Positions 10,111 through 20,740 of a stretch of DNA of 64,000 nt are shown here, in pieces. How positions within the stretch are numbered: position 1 is the first letter of the stretch; each line of letters opens with the position of its first letter. A model generated the notes under the pieces. It had not been told where the DNA came from and did no database searches. It saw only the letters and a program-made list of their open reading frames with translations. The stretch comes from Sipunculus nudus (taxonomy: Eukaryota; Annelida; Sipuncula; Golfingiida; Sipunculidae). The stretch is taken from contig CM049318.1 in the NCBI GenBank assembly GCA_026874595.1, positions 8,596,741-8,660,740 of the forward strand, given 5' to 3'. The position numbers were made by a program, and so were the translations under genes.

Positions 10111-11799
10111 CAATTTCAATCCAGTTGAATTTATTGTTAAAATCTGATTATACTTTGGCAGGTACATTGAAATAACAAGTGAATTAATAAACAAAATCAA
10201 TTTGAAACAAAGAGAGTTTGATACCGTTAAATACTATGGATGAGAAGAAAGAAAATTAAATCTCCACAACCCCATTTGTGACACAGAACGGGAATAAGCA
10301 ATTCTGTTTGGACCTGACTATGAAAATGTTGATTCATTGGACCCGATCTTCAAATTAAGGGTTCTAAGAAAATAGGCTTTGGCCCAATGTTCATAACTAG
10401 ATAATACCATAAAAACTGTGATATTAACAATGGTTTCAGAACATCATATGTTTTGCTATGTATGGGTTCTTAACAAGGGGATCTATATCCCAATATTTGT
10501 TCATTATATTACTGGAGGTTCAGTGCGCATGATTAAAAATATTAAAGGCGTCCACGTTGGTGAATATGTATTAAAATGACATTTTAGCAGATGATGCATT
10601 TTTTTTATCAGGAACGCAATTTCCTTTGAACAATTGGTTACCACGATCAATTGTTTTGTCAATTTTTCTTCTCTGCATGTCAATTTTAGGTGAAATAGGA
10701 AAGAGTAAACATAGTATCCTGGAACCAGTTTCATGTAAATGGTTCAATTTTGCTAAGGGAGAAATAAAAATTCTTGGCACCTGACACTCACATGATTAAG
10801 ATAGTAGTATGAACCTTATTTTGTTAATGTTTGAGACAAACTAAAAAATATTCTTACGGTGTGGTCAAGCAAAAATTTATTATTGTTTGCAAGGGCAGAC
10901 ACATGTAAAACATTAGATTTATCTGAAGTATTATATTTATGTAAAATACATGTACAATCTGAGCATTCATAATTACTAGCTGCACCCGTGGAAAATCCAC
11001 CCCTCCATCTGATGCATATTTTTGTAATGAATCGACAGGAACTAAACGACGCATATTTTAATCCAAAGGTTTTGCAGGAACTTTTGTCATGTGTTATACT
11101 TGTATGATATCAAGATAAATTCTGCTTGAATTCTCCAGGAACACCCTCCACCAAAATATCAACATAGAAAGAAAAAATTTTCTTTTTCCAGAACTCCCAA
11201 AAAAATAATTTTGGAAACAGACGTGAGGCACATACAGGGTGTACGAATTTTTTAAGTGAGAAGTTTTTTTCCGATAAACAACTAAGGTCCGACAGCTTCA
11301 TTGCTTGGGAAATATCATAGCAATAACGAATGTATAAAGATGCATTCTATACCGTGAAATTATACGAAAGATGCTTTGTATTAGTTGAAGCTCAGGCGAC
11401 ATTGTGGAACACGATGTTTATTCAGTGAAGTCAGTTGAGGGTATAGTCTAAGGCATGTTAACAGGCACATGCGTTATTTGTATACACATGCATATGTCGT
11501 TGAAGTATCTTGTACGCGAAACGTATAGCTGCCAATGTGAAAAAGATAGGCCCAAAAAAAAAATTCCAACAGTATTAAATTTTTGGTTTAAGTACTGTAA
11601 ATGGAATGAGCAGGTCTGATGCAAAATTAACAACTCTCCCAGATAAAATGAAATCGGAATGATATATTTCGATGAAAGCATTTAGCAAAGAAACCACTTC
11701 AGCATTGGTTCGTTGCATTGTTTTTCAGCAAATTAACGCATGTAATACAGCGTTACAGATGTCTGTTTTATTGTACGCAGCAGTCTTCTATTTGTATGT
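10111..11799. other. AT-rich DNA, no gene seen
   Basis: Only short frames (up to 77 codons) were seen, none with a recognised motif. No tandem repeats recognised. Confidence 0.4.
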
Positions 11800-12624
11800 G
11801 CAGTGCTAGCATTGTCCGTTGCTATGGCGGCATGACACGGCCCACGCGTGGGGTCTGACGTGTAAACACAGCGGTCATGCTAGTCTTGGGCTTTCTCGCT
11901 TGGCCGAGCCGCGCCGGCCCTCCAGTGAACCATGATATGTAGAAACACAGCGTTCGTTGTTCTAGATTTTTTCTGTAACCTGTGTATTATTGGGTTCTTC
12001 GGATTGTTCGTGAAATGGAAAGTTCTCGGCTTGTGGTAAAAATTTGTTAATAAGGTGCTGTGTTTAAGCGCAGAGAGAGAGGAGAGAAAAATTCCAGCGG
12101 ACACATAAGAGTGAAAGTCAGTCTGTTGACCTTTTCCGATAATTACGGCAGTTATAGTTTTTCTTCGAATAAGTAACGGATTTTATATAGTCTTCAGTTT
12201 GCCTTTGGATCACTGCCAGAATTTCACTTTGGATTACAACAAATTGATTTTGTGATTGAACTGGACTGTTATTCTCTGAGAAGATTTATGTGAACTGTTC
12301 ATCTGGATTATATGCTGTAAAGGACTTTTTGTCGCTGTTACAGTAGCGGTTTCCAGGTACTGTACACTTTATTTATATTCTTGTATTGATTTACTGTTGT
12401 ACTGTTGTTATACTGTGTTATTGTATTGATTTAGTGTATTGTAATGTTAGTATTGTTTTAAGAAGAAATTATAATTATTTGTTAACAAAAAAACACCGAC
12501 TTCTTTATTCATACCCCTAGACATTTCACGCTGCCTAGTGTTACAAAATCTTTTTTTTTTATCTCCATTACCAAATGTATGTTTGTAACGACTACGTGAT
12601 CTGTTGATATTAGGTTCCGTAACA
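11800..12624 (+). mobile_element. Probable LTR (5' boundary uncertain)
   Basis: Inferred from the primer binding site just downstream. The sequence before it ends GGTTCCGTAACA, a plausible LTR end in CA, followed by TAAAT and the PBS. Upstream DNA has a GC-richer block at about 11815-11940, an A/T-rich stretch at 12340-12500 and a T run, compatible with a promoter/R/U5 order. A possible start is TGTAAACACAGCGG at about 11864, which would give roughly 760 bp, but no duplicate LTR or target repeat confirms it. No gag or pol follows, so this is a remnant. Confidence 0.4.
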
Positions 12625-12629
12625 TAAAT

Positions 12630-12647
12630 TGGGGGCTCATCCGGGAT
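12630..12647 (+). mobile_element. Retroelement primer binding site, tRNA-Pro type
   Basis: TGGGGGCTCATCCGGGAT matches 17 of 18 bases of the tRNA-Pro primer binding site known from gammaretroviruses (G replaced by A at position 10) and lies 5 bases after a CA dinucleotide. Established knowledge: this 18-mer is complementary to the 3' end of tRNA-Pro. A chance match of this length is very unlikely. The downstream 2 kb carries no recognisable gag or pol. Confidence 0.65.
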
Positions 12648-12739
12648 GCTTAATAGTTAGGTAAAAATTATTAGGCCTTCACCAAGACACATTGTTTACA
12701 ATACATTGTTTACAAGATTACATATTGTTTACAATACAT

Positions 12740-13372
12740 TGTTCAACAGATTTTGTTGAAAATTTGAAGAGGGGTAGAGTAAAACTGCATCCATAATCAA
12801 TCACATTTTTGGAATCGATCGGAATCAACAAAATTTTTTTTAAGTACCACAATCACGATTCCATAAAGGAATAATCACAAGGGGTTATTCCTTTGTCCCC
12901 GAGTAGAAGCCGCCCATTGGTATGCAGTTTTTTTCTGCCACTCGCCTGGTGAACCCGTGTTTCTGAACCATGACAATGTTTTACATGATTGAGGACCCTT
13001 AGAGGCGTGCATCCCCCCCCCCCCCCCCCCAGGGCTTCCTTTTGAAAAAAAAATCAGACAATCCATAAATCGGCCGAACTATTAAAACCATGGTTAACAT
13101 GAAAAAAATAAATATAAAATTCAACATAACTGTAAATCTTTAAAACGGTTATCGTGTAAAGGGTCTCAGCTCTTTGTGTCCACTCAACAGAAAAGTGCTC
13201 CGTATTAAAAGGTTCATGTGGACATGTGTTCCGCGCTTGACTTTAAAATCTTTACTTCCTTTTGACAGAGTAAAATTCCTTAACAGGCGATATAATGGAT
13301 ATGGGGTTCAGTGGGGATTACAAGTCGCCTCCTGTAAAAGCGTGACAGGCGAAAAATATTTTGCTGAACATT
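12740..13372 (+). repeat. Tandem duplication, unit 1
   Basis: Diverged first copy of a unit repeated at 13373-14185. Shared landmarks in order: ATTCCTTTGTCC with AGCCGCCCATT; a C18 run at 13013-13030 followed by GGGCTTCCTTTTGAAAAA; CGGCCGAACTATTAAAACC then ATGGTTAACATG; CTTTACTTCCTTTTGACAGAG; CGCCTCCTGTAAAAGCGTGAC. It starts about 100 bases after the retroelement PBS, so the unit could be part of the same decayed element. No coding frame is shared by the copies. Confidence 0.75.
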
Positions 13373-14185
13373 TGTAGAGGGTCAGGGTAAAGACATATCA
13401 ATAGTCCAATACATTTTTGAGGTAATAAGAATCACCACATTATAAACCATAATGACAAAGGACCATTCCTTTGTCCATATGTGGAAGCCACCCATTCGTG
13501 TTTATTTGTTCTGCTATACTCGCAAGTTGAACTCGTATTACTTAAGCATGACAGTGTTCACACATGAAACGCATACACGTGAACACATGACTGATATTAA
13601 AGCAGATTATGGTGGAGGTCTGTACGCCCTGACTAAAGATTCTAGTTTGTTATCAATTTAAAGATGCACTGGTGATATTTTTTCTCTGTTTCACGGTCCC
13701 TACCAGCAACGGATCTTATCAAATTTATGTGACCCCCCCCCCCCCCCCCCCAACCGACCCGAATGATAATTAAGTTGTTGGGCTTCTTTTTGAAAAAAAA
13801 ACTTCATAAAACACGACTTGGCCGAACTTTTGAAACCATGGTTATCATGGAAAGGAATTATTGAATGTATAAAAATCAATATACCTGTGACCTAAAGAAA
13901 ATTTGTCAAACTTTGGTTACATCACTCAGTGCCCAGTGCTGACCAAACTAAAAAGCCCTCGCATTGAAAGCGGGTGGTCTTTGGATTAAAAACCTTTACT
14001 TCCTTTTGAGAGAGAAAATTCCTTTAAAGGCGTTACAATGAATATAGGGAATCAATGGGTATAATAGTGGACCGCGTGACCGCGTATTGCACGGAAATGC
14101 CTTTTTGGCAGGATATGCGCTCTGGCCACGGACTTAACAGGCCAGAAAAGATCCCCGAGCCGCCTCCTGAAAAAAAGTGCCACAG
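13373..14185 (+). repeat. Tandem duplication, unit 2
   Basis: Second copy, with ATTCCTTTGTCC and AAGCCACCCATT near 13466, a C19 run at 13733-13751, TGGGCTTCTTTTTGAAAAA, TGGCCGAACTTTTGAAACC, CTTTACTTCCTTTTGAGAGAG and CGCCTCCTGAAAAAAAGTGCC. It is about 180 bp longer than unit 1 because of inserted sequence around 13565-13690 and near 14090. Confidence 0.75.
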
Positions 14186-14886
14186 GCGTAGAGGACCTTG
14201 CAGCACAAAGGAAATAGGGACACCCAATGGGAAAATATTAAAATTATTAATTATTCAGCTTTATAGGGCATAATCCCGCAAAATAAAACAAACTTGTCCT
14301 GGAAGAGCACACCACCGATACGTCTGCCGAATTCGGAAAACCGTGGTCTAGAAAAAAACCCAACTCCGTATTAAATATTTAGAACTGTCATCTCAGTGTT
14401 GAAACATTTTGCTTTGAGAGGAAAGAGACCCAATGTCAAATATAGGACACTGATAGGACCATCCCACAAAGGTGGTATAAATCTGGTAGACCCAGCTGGC
14501 AGACTGAAACCACAAAGGATAATTTGGGTGACAAGTTTCATCCTGTGTGAATGCAAAACAGTTTATTTTGTGGAAATGGGTATAATAACCTAAGTGTCTT
14601 CAGACTTTGAAAATAATAGAAAACCATCAAAGATACCAGGACTTTTAAACTGTGCCTTAAAAATGTTTGTAATTTACCTAGAATCAAAAGGAGGAAAATG
14701 TTAAATATTATGCATTTTCTCAAAAATATTCAATTTTTAGAACTCGAGTTTATGTCAAACAGAGCTCCACATTACCAGAAATGACAGGTGATTGGCTAAT
14801 ACTATTGGAATATTATGGTTTATCAGAGGAACATATTTTATAATTACGATTAAGGGTATTTTTATTACATTTTCCTTCTAAATATG

Positions 14887-14890
<4 letters not shown>
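14186..14890. other. No gene recognised
   Basis: Short frames on both strands with no recognisable domain. Confidence 0.4.

Positions 14891-14891
<1 letters not shown>

Positions 14892-14930
<39 letters not shown>
14892..14930. repeat. Microsatellite (TA)n
   Basis: About 19 uninterrupted TA units. Confidence 0.95.
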
Positions 14931-14932
<2 letters not shown>

Positions 14933-15714
14933 AACAAAAATCTACTGCACCCATATTCTTTGTTTAAGAAATACAGGACGATAAAAGAAACTGGAATGGT
15001 ACTTTGGAGCTATCCATAAAATCTCAGTGGATAAAAACTCAAGAAAATTCTTATGTAAAATACTAAATAATTACTTGCCAACCTATAATTTATCATACAA
15101 ATGGAAGTTAATTGAAAATTATCTATTACGTTATGCCTATATAATAAAAAAACACTTGTTTAATGAATGAATATTTTTAAAATCAATTTGGATCGGAAGC
15201 AGATTGGAGGAAATCAAATGGGGTAACAACCCCCCCCCCCCCTTAAACCTGAATACTGCATGTTTCGTATGGTTTCAAGAATAACCGCTGAATAAATCAG
15301 GTGCTCTTACTATTAAAATTTTTGGGTATGTCATTGTAGAAAAGAAAATAACCGAAAAACAAGTAATTTAATGCATGTCTTTTTAGGAGAATGAAATATA
15401 TGGAACAAATTAGCATATAATAGCAAGACTGAAATGTTAGTTGTTTGTAAATTCAGGAAAAAATGGAAAATACCAGAAAAAATATAACAGACAGTAACTT
15501 AACTTTTGTAATTTTTTAGTATTAAAAGATACAAGTAAGGATAACATCGTATTCTGTAAGAGCCACTGGAATATATGTATGTATTGTTTGTGAAATATAC
15601 ATCTCTTAAATTATGGAAGTACATTTGAAATAATATCAAGGGAATGTTATTTGTATTCATCGTATTTGATGTGATGGTATACAAAATGTTTGACATTCGT
15701 AATTTGTGATTTGT
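14931..15714. other. AT-rich DNA with a C13 run
   Basis: A C13 run lies at 15230-15242. I saw no supportable gene; short translated fragments here vaguely resemble degraded retroelement protein but not enough to call. Confidence 0.4.
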
Positions 15715-15727
15715 ATATGTATATATA

Positions 15728-15771
<44 letters not shown>
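15715..15771. repeat. Microsatellite (TA)n
   Basis: TA/TTTATA start passing into about 20 pure TA units; it produces the Tyr/Ile-rich frame on -. Confidence 0.95.
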
Positions 15772-15772
<1 letters not shown>

Positions 15773-16069
15773 GGATACATAACAGAATAATATATTGTAA
15801 ACAATCTTACCGTAGAGAAAACCTTTTTGACTTTTTATATGATACCTGTTCCACTAGCTTTTTACCTTTAATATGTACGTGACTTAACTCATCTTAGATT
15901 TTTAACAAAAACTGTGTTGACAGAACCTTGCGCCTACTTGGTCATTTAGTTTTAAATATTTTAATCAGTCGTAACATCTCTCATCCTGGTTGAAAGACCA
16001 TGTCATATGTTTTCGTAATATATGGTGGCAGGTTGTTTACCTGTAACTAAATCATTAGCTCAAGGCAAC

Positions 16070-16200
16070 TTCATGAAAACATGCAGATCTCTTGGCAGCT
16101 TTGGTTTCAGGTCAACGTACAGGTTTGTTGACACTTTTACGTTTGTGTCAGCACGTAGACCCTTTGAAAATTTTACGTTTATTGTCGGCATTAAATCAAC
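16070..16200. repeat. Decayed 36-bp minisatellite relative
   Basis: ATGAAAACATGCAGATCTCTTGGCAGC, GGTCAACGTACAGGTTTGTTGACAC and TTTGTGTCAGCACGTAGACC repeat at about 36-base steps and match the unit of the 9620-10110 array (TCAACATGCAGACC, TTTGACAGC). Three to four units. Confidence 0.7.
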
Positions 16201-16249
16201 CAGATTACAGCATCACATTCAGGTCACCAAGAAAATATTTTGACAACTT

Positions 16250-16703
16250 CACTTAGTCACGATATGCAGGCCTATTTATTGACAGATTTATAGATCAGGT
16301 TTGTTTTATCAACCTTATATAAAAATATAAATATATATATATAGTTATATGTGTGTGTGAAATTTTCAGTCAATTTACAAAGTGCCTGATCACCTTAAAT
16401 ATTATTGAAATGTTATCTTTCAGACACAACCTAGCTCTAAATTATGACTGATAATATGGCATGATTCAATAGTTTCCATGACATGGTGAAACCCAGATGT
16501 TAAAGATCTTAACTAGTTCATATTTTCGATATTTCAAACCAGGTCTAGAAGCGAGAATGTACTCTTTTATTTTATACAAGAATTGCTTCAACAGTGTGTG
16601 TGAAGTTGTGTATGTGTGTGTAAGTGGTCTAAATTTTTCATTTACTGACCAGAAACTGTGCAAGATCAGGTTCAAATCTCCACGTAAAATTAATAATTAA
16701 GCA
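16250..16703. other. No feature recognised
   Basis: AT-rich with a short TA/TG tract near 16330-16360. No gene seen. Confidence 0.4.
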
Positions 16704-17075
16704 ATGTCCGCAAACACGAGTACTCCAGTTGTAATTTTTCGACTGGAGTATTCGATACAAATCACCCCCATCCGAATAATAATTCTTCCTGCATTAAAAC
16801 ACCCTAATGTACATGTTTGCCTTTTCCAAACATTTTGTACCCCTATTACGCCCTTACTTCTCCTCAAACGGTTTCTAAACAGTTTCAATTTCAACCACGT
16901 AAAGAGCATCAATTCTTTGTCCACATCAACAGTCCTCGAAGAATCAACAAATATCATAACAGACAAATGTGTGTTGAGACACACTAATGCAAGACATCCA
17001 AGTACCCCCTTCAACAATAGAGTGACCAACCCACTAACACCCCTATTGAAGAAATATGCTACCCTGTGCGTATAG
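16704..17075. other. Long open frame on both strands, no known domain
   Basis: One of the longer frames outside obvious tandem repeats: 123 codons on + and 110 codons on the opposite strand over the same DNA. The + strand is C-rich and G-poor, with recurring ACCCC/CACCC words, which lowers stop frequency in both directions, so the openness may be compositional. No domain, signal or splice context was recognised. A hairpin (AGTACTCCAGT against ACTGGAGTATT) at 16717-16754 sits at the start. Possibly an old minisatellite rather than an exon. Confidence 0.2.
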
Positions 17076-18700
17076 CCAATTAGAACCCTTTCCGGCTTCC
17101 TGAGTAGATTGTGAGATAAACTACGAGATCTTTGGTGCCTGCATGAGGCGAATCGCTATCCAAGTCGCTATCCAACCTCTGGTGAAAATTTAGCAGCCTA
17201 ACGGGAAATGCCTGAGCTCAGAAGTCATTATGACGCGTTGAATTGCTAAACGTTAATCAGCCTTAGGGAAAACCTTTTTCGAAGTACCTGCCTCGATTGT
17301 CTGGTCATTTTACTATCATGTTTAGCTCATGAACCGGCAGTTAAGCACTATCGGCTGTATAATGACAATCATTCTAAATTCAGACAGTGATTTTGAAAGT
17401 TTAAACCAAATGTTTTATTTTATCTGTTCGAGAAATCCTTGATGTAATGTAATTGTTCATTTTAGTTATGGCATTATTGTCACCTAATCGAGTAGTGGAT
17501 TTGTCGGGGGCGGGGAATGATATAATGTCTTTCTTCGTGTGACTTATGTAAAATCATATTTGATAAATAATTATAAAACGCTTAACTTCTTGAAAGAAAA
17601 AACTGTTTGAGTTACATAGGTTTTTGCCATTTTTCAAGTGTAGATAATAAAAGTGGGAACATAAATGATGACTTGTCAAGCATTGAGAAGTCGGGGTTGC
17701 AATCGTCATGGTTGCAATGAATATGGTTATGTGTTATGACCAGTTTGGCCATACACTGTTCCTGCTCCTGACGTCATTGTTGAGTAGGATGCGTGAAGTC
17801 ACAGTTGGGTAGGATTGACAGGAAGGTATTCCGACAAAAATATAATACAGGAATTCTTGTTCTGGAAACCTTAACATTTACAGGTGATAGTTGCTAAGAT
17901 GCCGCTGCTATTATAGATACGTGAACGGGAGAGAACTTTATAGATAAGATAATTTTAGTAGCAAAATTGGAATTTGAGCTAATCGGACTAGTGACGCAGA
18001 CAGAGGTTGGTTCCTATTATTTGTTTTTCTTAGGCACTTACTGACCACGTATAGGCTTCTGATAGGGTTGAGGGCATAAAGTACTTAGTGACCTTGGTGT
18101 TATCTTAGACGACTCAGAGATTCCATTGTGCAAACACCGAACTCAGTAACCCCGTTGACGTAGGGGTGATGGTCCTAGTGACTTTTAGGGTATGTTGTGG
18201 GCACATACTGGTCAATGGCTAATTCCTGACAGCGGATATGACGTAACTGTACACGCAAAAGAATATTTCTTTCCAAGAAAAGGAGCGGCGGTTTTACACG
18301 GAAGTGCGACAGCAACGGTGCAAGTCCACATAAGTTGAAATGGAAAGATGAGTTGAACTTGTATTTTTTAAAATAAAGACAAGACCCAGGAAATACCAGG
18401 TCCCGTCTATAGGAATATTAACTCATAAAAGAACCGGCCCAAACAGATAGGGCGGAAAAAAAAGTTTTGACTTGCATAGTTTTCTGAAGAATTTTATTTA
18501 GGAACCAGGTAGGGGGCCCCAGGAGCTCATCTTACACTCATTCATTACTGGGACCAAAGGATCGTTAAGACCTGAACCACAGGGACAGGCATTTTACCGG
18601 AAATCCAGTATCACCTTACGACGCCCATGTACTGGTTTATTCCTGAAAATGTGTCAGTACTGAGGGGTCTTTGAGTCTATAGCAGAAAGAATGGTTCATA
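17076..18700. other. No gene recognised
   Basis: Mixed-composition sequence with a perfect CRE octamer at 17769-17776. No supportable coding or repeat feature. Confidence 0.4.
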
Positions 18701-19002
18701 GACCGGCTTCTGTGGAACAGGGGTAGAGCACAGGACTCAAAGCCGGGAGATCATAAGTGTGAATATCAGCCAAGGCGGTGAGATTTTTCATGTTTCACTC
18801 ACAAACAAGTTCGCCTTTCGGGGGTTCCTCGGTGTTATGACCCAGCAAATGGGATGACGCACCTAGGACCCGCAGGAGTGGTACACGAGCCTGGTTGACA
18901 CCAGAATAACCGGGTGTAAACCCCTGTCATGTTGTCCAAAAACCGGAATGGAACATAGTAAAATTTAGCAAGCTTTAAAAAGGAGGCGGTTACATCCACC
19001 TA
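18701..19002 (+). mobile_element. tRNA-derived SINE, copy 1
   Basis: The head is tRNA-like: A-box-like TGGAACAGGGG at about 18713-18723 followed by TAGAGC, and an eroded B box GTGTGAATATC at about 18757-18767. The body carries GTTCCTCGGTGTT at 18825-18837 and ACCGGAATGGA near 18942, both also in the copy at 22684-22958 (opposite strand) and partly in 30898-31045. The tail is A-rich with no clear microsatellite. Non-coding; it would have been transcribed by RNA polymerase III and moved by a LINE. Confidence 0.7.
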
Positions 19003-19540
19003 AAGAAATTATTAAAAAATTATTCAAGAAAAACAAGGAGTTTTGTCCAGCGTTGTGCCATAATCCGGTTTTGCCAACAGGGGACAATAACACCTGCGTA
19101 TGTGAAGCCTGTAATTACCATCCATATGGTCCGTGTTATCAGAGGCTCCGTAGATGATGCTAACTTCGACATGACAGAGATTTCTGTTTTATGATAATTG
19201 AGATCACCCTTTAATACTTATTCCTGTTGAGCTTCCACTCTTAAATCACTAATAATATATTCAGCTTCTCTTTTTTAATATTTTGTATTTTTTGTTTTTT
19301 TTTAATTAATTTAGCCTTAATTCACAGCATAACAAAATCCCAGTCTAAAATAAACAGATTTTATATCACAGTCAAACTCTTCTCTAAAGCCTCGGTAATT
19401 TGTCATGTACCCTTATCCTACCATACTTAATATGCAATTTCTTTAACATTGATCAGACTTTTAAGAAAATAAAATCTTGAATTACGCGTCCACTTATAAG
19501 TTTTCCTGAGCTCGACTGATCAGAGGAAGTATTTTGCATA
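19003..19540. other. AT-rich DNA, no gene seen
   Basis: Nothing supportable. Confidence 0.4.
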
Positions 19541-19547
19541 GTACAGT

Positions 19548-19790
19548 GAAGCCTGTGTTAAACAACCACCAGTCGTAATGGCTGAAAGTAACCATAATTC
19601 GCACCTGGACTCATTAAACATGTCAGTTATAACCAATGTGAATGCTTTTGGACACCCATGGGTGGTCCTATACGACAGATAGTCTTTCAGACTTGTTCTC
19701 CTGTAAATCCATTCTTTGACAACGGCTGATTTGCGTTGGTTTAGAGGGGCCCATCCCGATATCAAACCTGTATTAAACAAAGACAGACTT
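19548..19790. mobile_element. Possible pogo/Tigger-like MITE end
   Basis: ACAGTGAAGCCTGTGTTAAAC at the left resembles the ends of the pogo-like elements at 20065 and 56918 (CAGTARAACCT...). The matching inverted right end is not clear, so this may be a single decayed terminus. The 86-codon frame on - is not recognised. Confidence 0.25.
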
Positions 19791-19992
19791 TAAAAAGTTT
19801 TATTATAATAAGCCAGAAAGCACCAGAAATCCTATCAGTTGTGTGTATATCCAAATGTTTACAACGTAGGGGCCCGCCAAAGAAGCCCGTGATTATTACA
19901 ACAGTGATAACTAGCAGCAAATCAAACACAGAAGTTTGCATTTTTTTTACTTGCTCTGGCTAACAAAAGCGAGTATATATTTTTATGGGTGC

Positions 19993-20024
<32 letters not shown>

Positions 20025-20064
20025 GTATGTTTATTTATAAACTTTTCTTTATTGTATATTTATA

Positions 20065-20242
20065 CAGTAAAACCTCGCCTAACGACCGCCTCAGTTGAGC
20101 GACCACCTCATAATAATAATTACCTGTTGCTCATGGTCACAAATCTTTTTTGTTCCCTTTATTAGACCTCGCTTAGACGACCACCTAAAATGCGACTACA
20201 TATTAAGGTCCCCTTGTTGGTCGTTATAACGAAGTTTGACTC
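20065..20242. mobile_element. pogo/Tigger-like MITE, 178 bp
   Basis: Left end CAGTAAAACCTCGCCTAACG and the reverse complement of the right end GAGTCAAACTTCGTTATAACG are imperfect inverted repeats, and TA dinucleotides flank both ends (20063-20064 and 20243-20244), as expected for Tc1/mariner/pogo insertion. Subterminal CGACCACCT and CGACCGCCT motifs recur. No transposase. It sits inside RptX copy 1, so it is younger than that copy. Confidence 0.65.
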
Positions 20243-20392
20243 TATATTGCTGAAAATTATCTCTTCTTGATTATTTTTCTTTTTATGACAACTTTGAATT
20301 CATATATTATAAATTGTCTTATGTTTATTTATTATTATTGTTCAGTATATTTATTTTTATTATTGTAAAGTATTTAACAATATTGGAAAGTA

Positions 20393-20429
<37 letters not shown>
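20393..20429. repeat. Microsatellite (ATT)n
   Basis: About 12 pure ATT units, preceded by imperfect ones from 20330. Confidence 0.95.
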
Positions 20430-20740
20430 GCATTTTGGTACTTGTTACTTTGTTGAATAAATTGTTCCTCTAATTACTGTAACTATGGGATGAGGCCATA
20501 TATTTTAAAATGTAATATTCATTCATTTATTCAACATCGAGTGCGCAATCAACCGCCTCTGGTCACGTGGGTTCACTCTTTGTCAACATGGGCCAGTGCA
20601 ACAGTGTTTGCAATTAAACAGCTTGTAGATACCCAAGTTCAGTCATCTGTCACAAGCGCGTAATATGAACTTTTCTAACCAGAAATTAACTACAGCTGAT
20701 TAATATGTGCACAGAGTAAGCCAGAAATCAAACAAGGTCT

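Larger units (their letters stand above)
19830..20740 (+). mobile_element. RptX copy 1, interrupted
   Basis: Two halves of the RptX family flank later insertions. The first half (19840-19900) has TATATCCAAATGTTTACAAC and GGGGCCCGCCAAA; the second (20575-20735) has TTTGTCAACATGGGCC, AACAGCTTGTAGATA and GCACAGAGTAAGCCAGAAATC. In the uninterrupted copies the GGGCCCGCC and TTTGTCAACATTGG blocks are about 95-115 bases apart; here they are about 700 apart. The extra DNA includes the MITE at 20065-20242 and an ATT microsatellite. Confidence 0.6.

Noticed and set aside
11880-12104. A 74-codon gene on -
   Set aside because: It overlaps the probable LTR and has no recognised motif.
14931-15300. Second LINE protein fragment
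   Set aside because: Short translated phrases seemed suggestive, but no ordered set of reverse-transcriptase motifs could be read, unlike the fragments at 26984 and 35916.
18701-18772. Functional tRNA gene
   Set aside because: The head has A- and B-box-like motifs, but the B box is eroded, the cloverleaf does not close and a SINE body follows that is shared with another copy.
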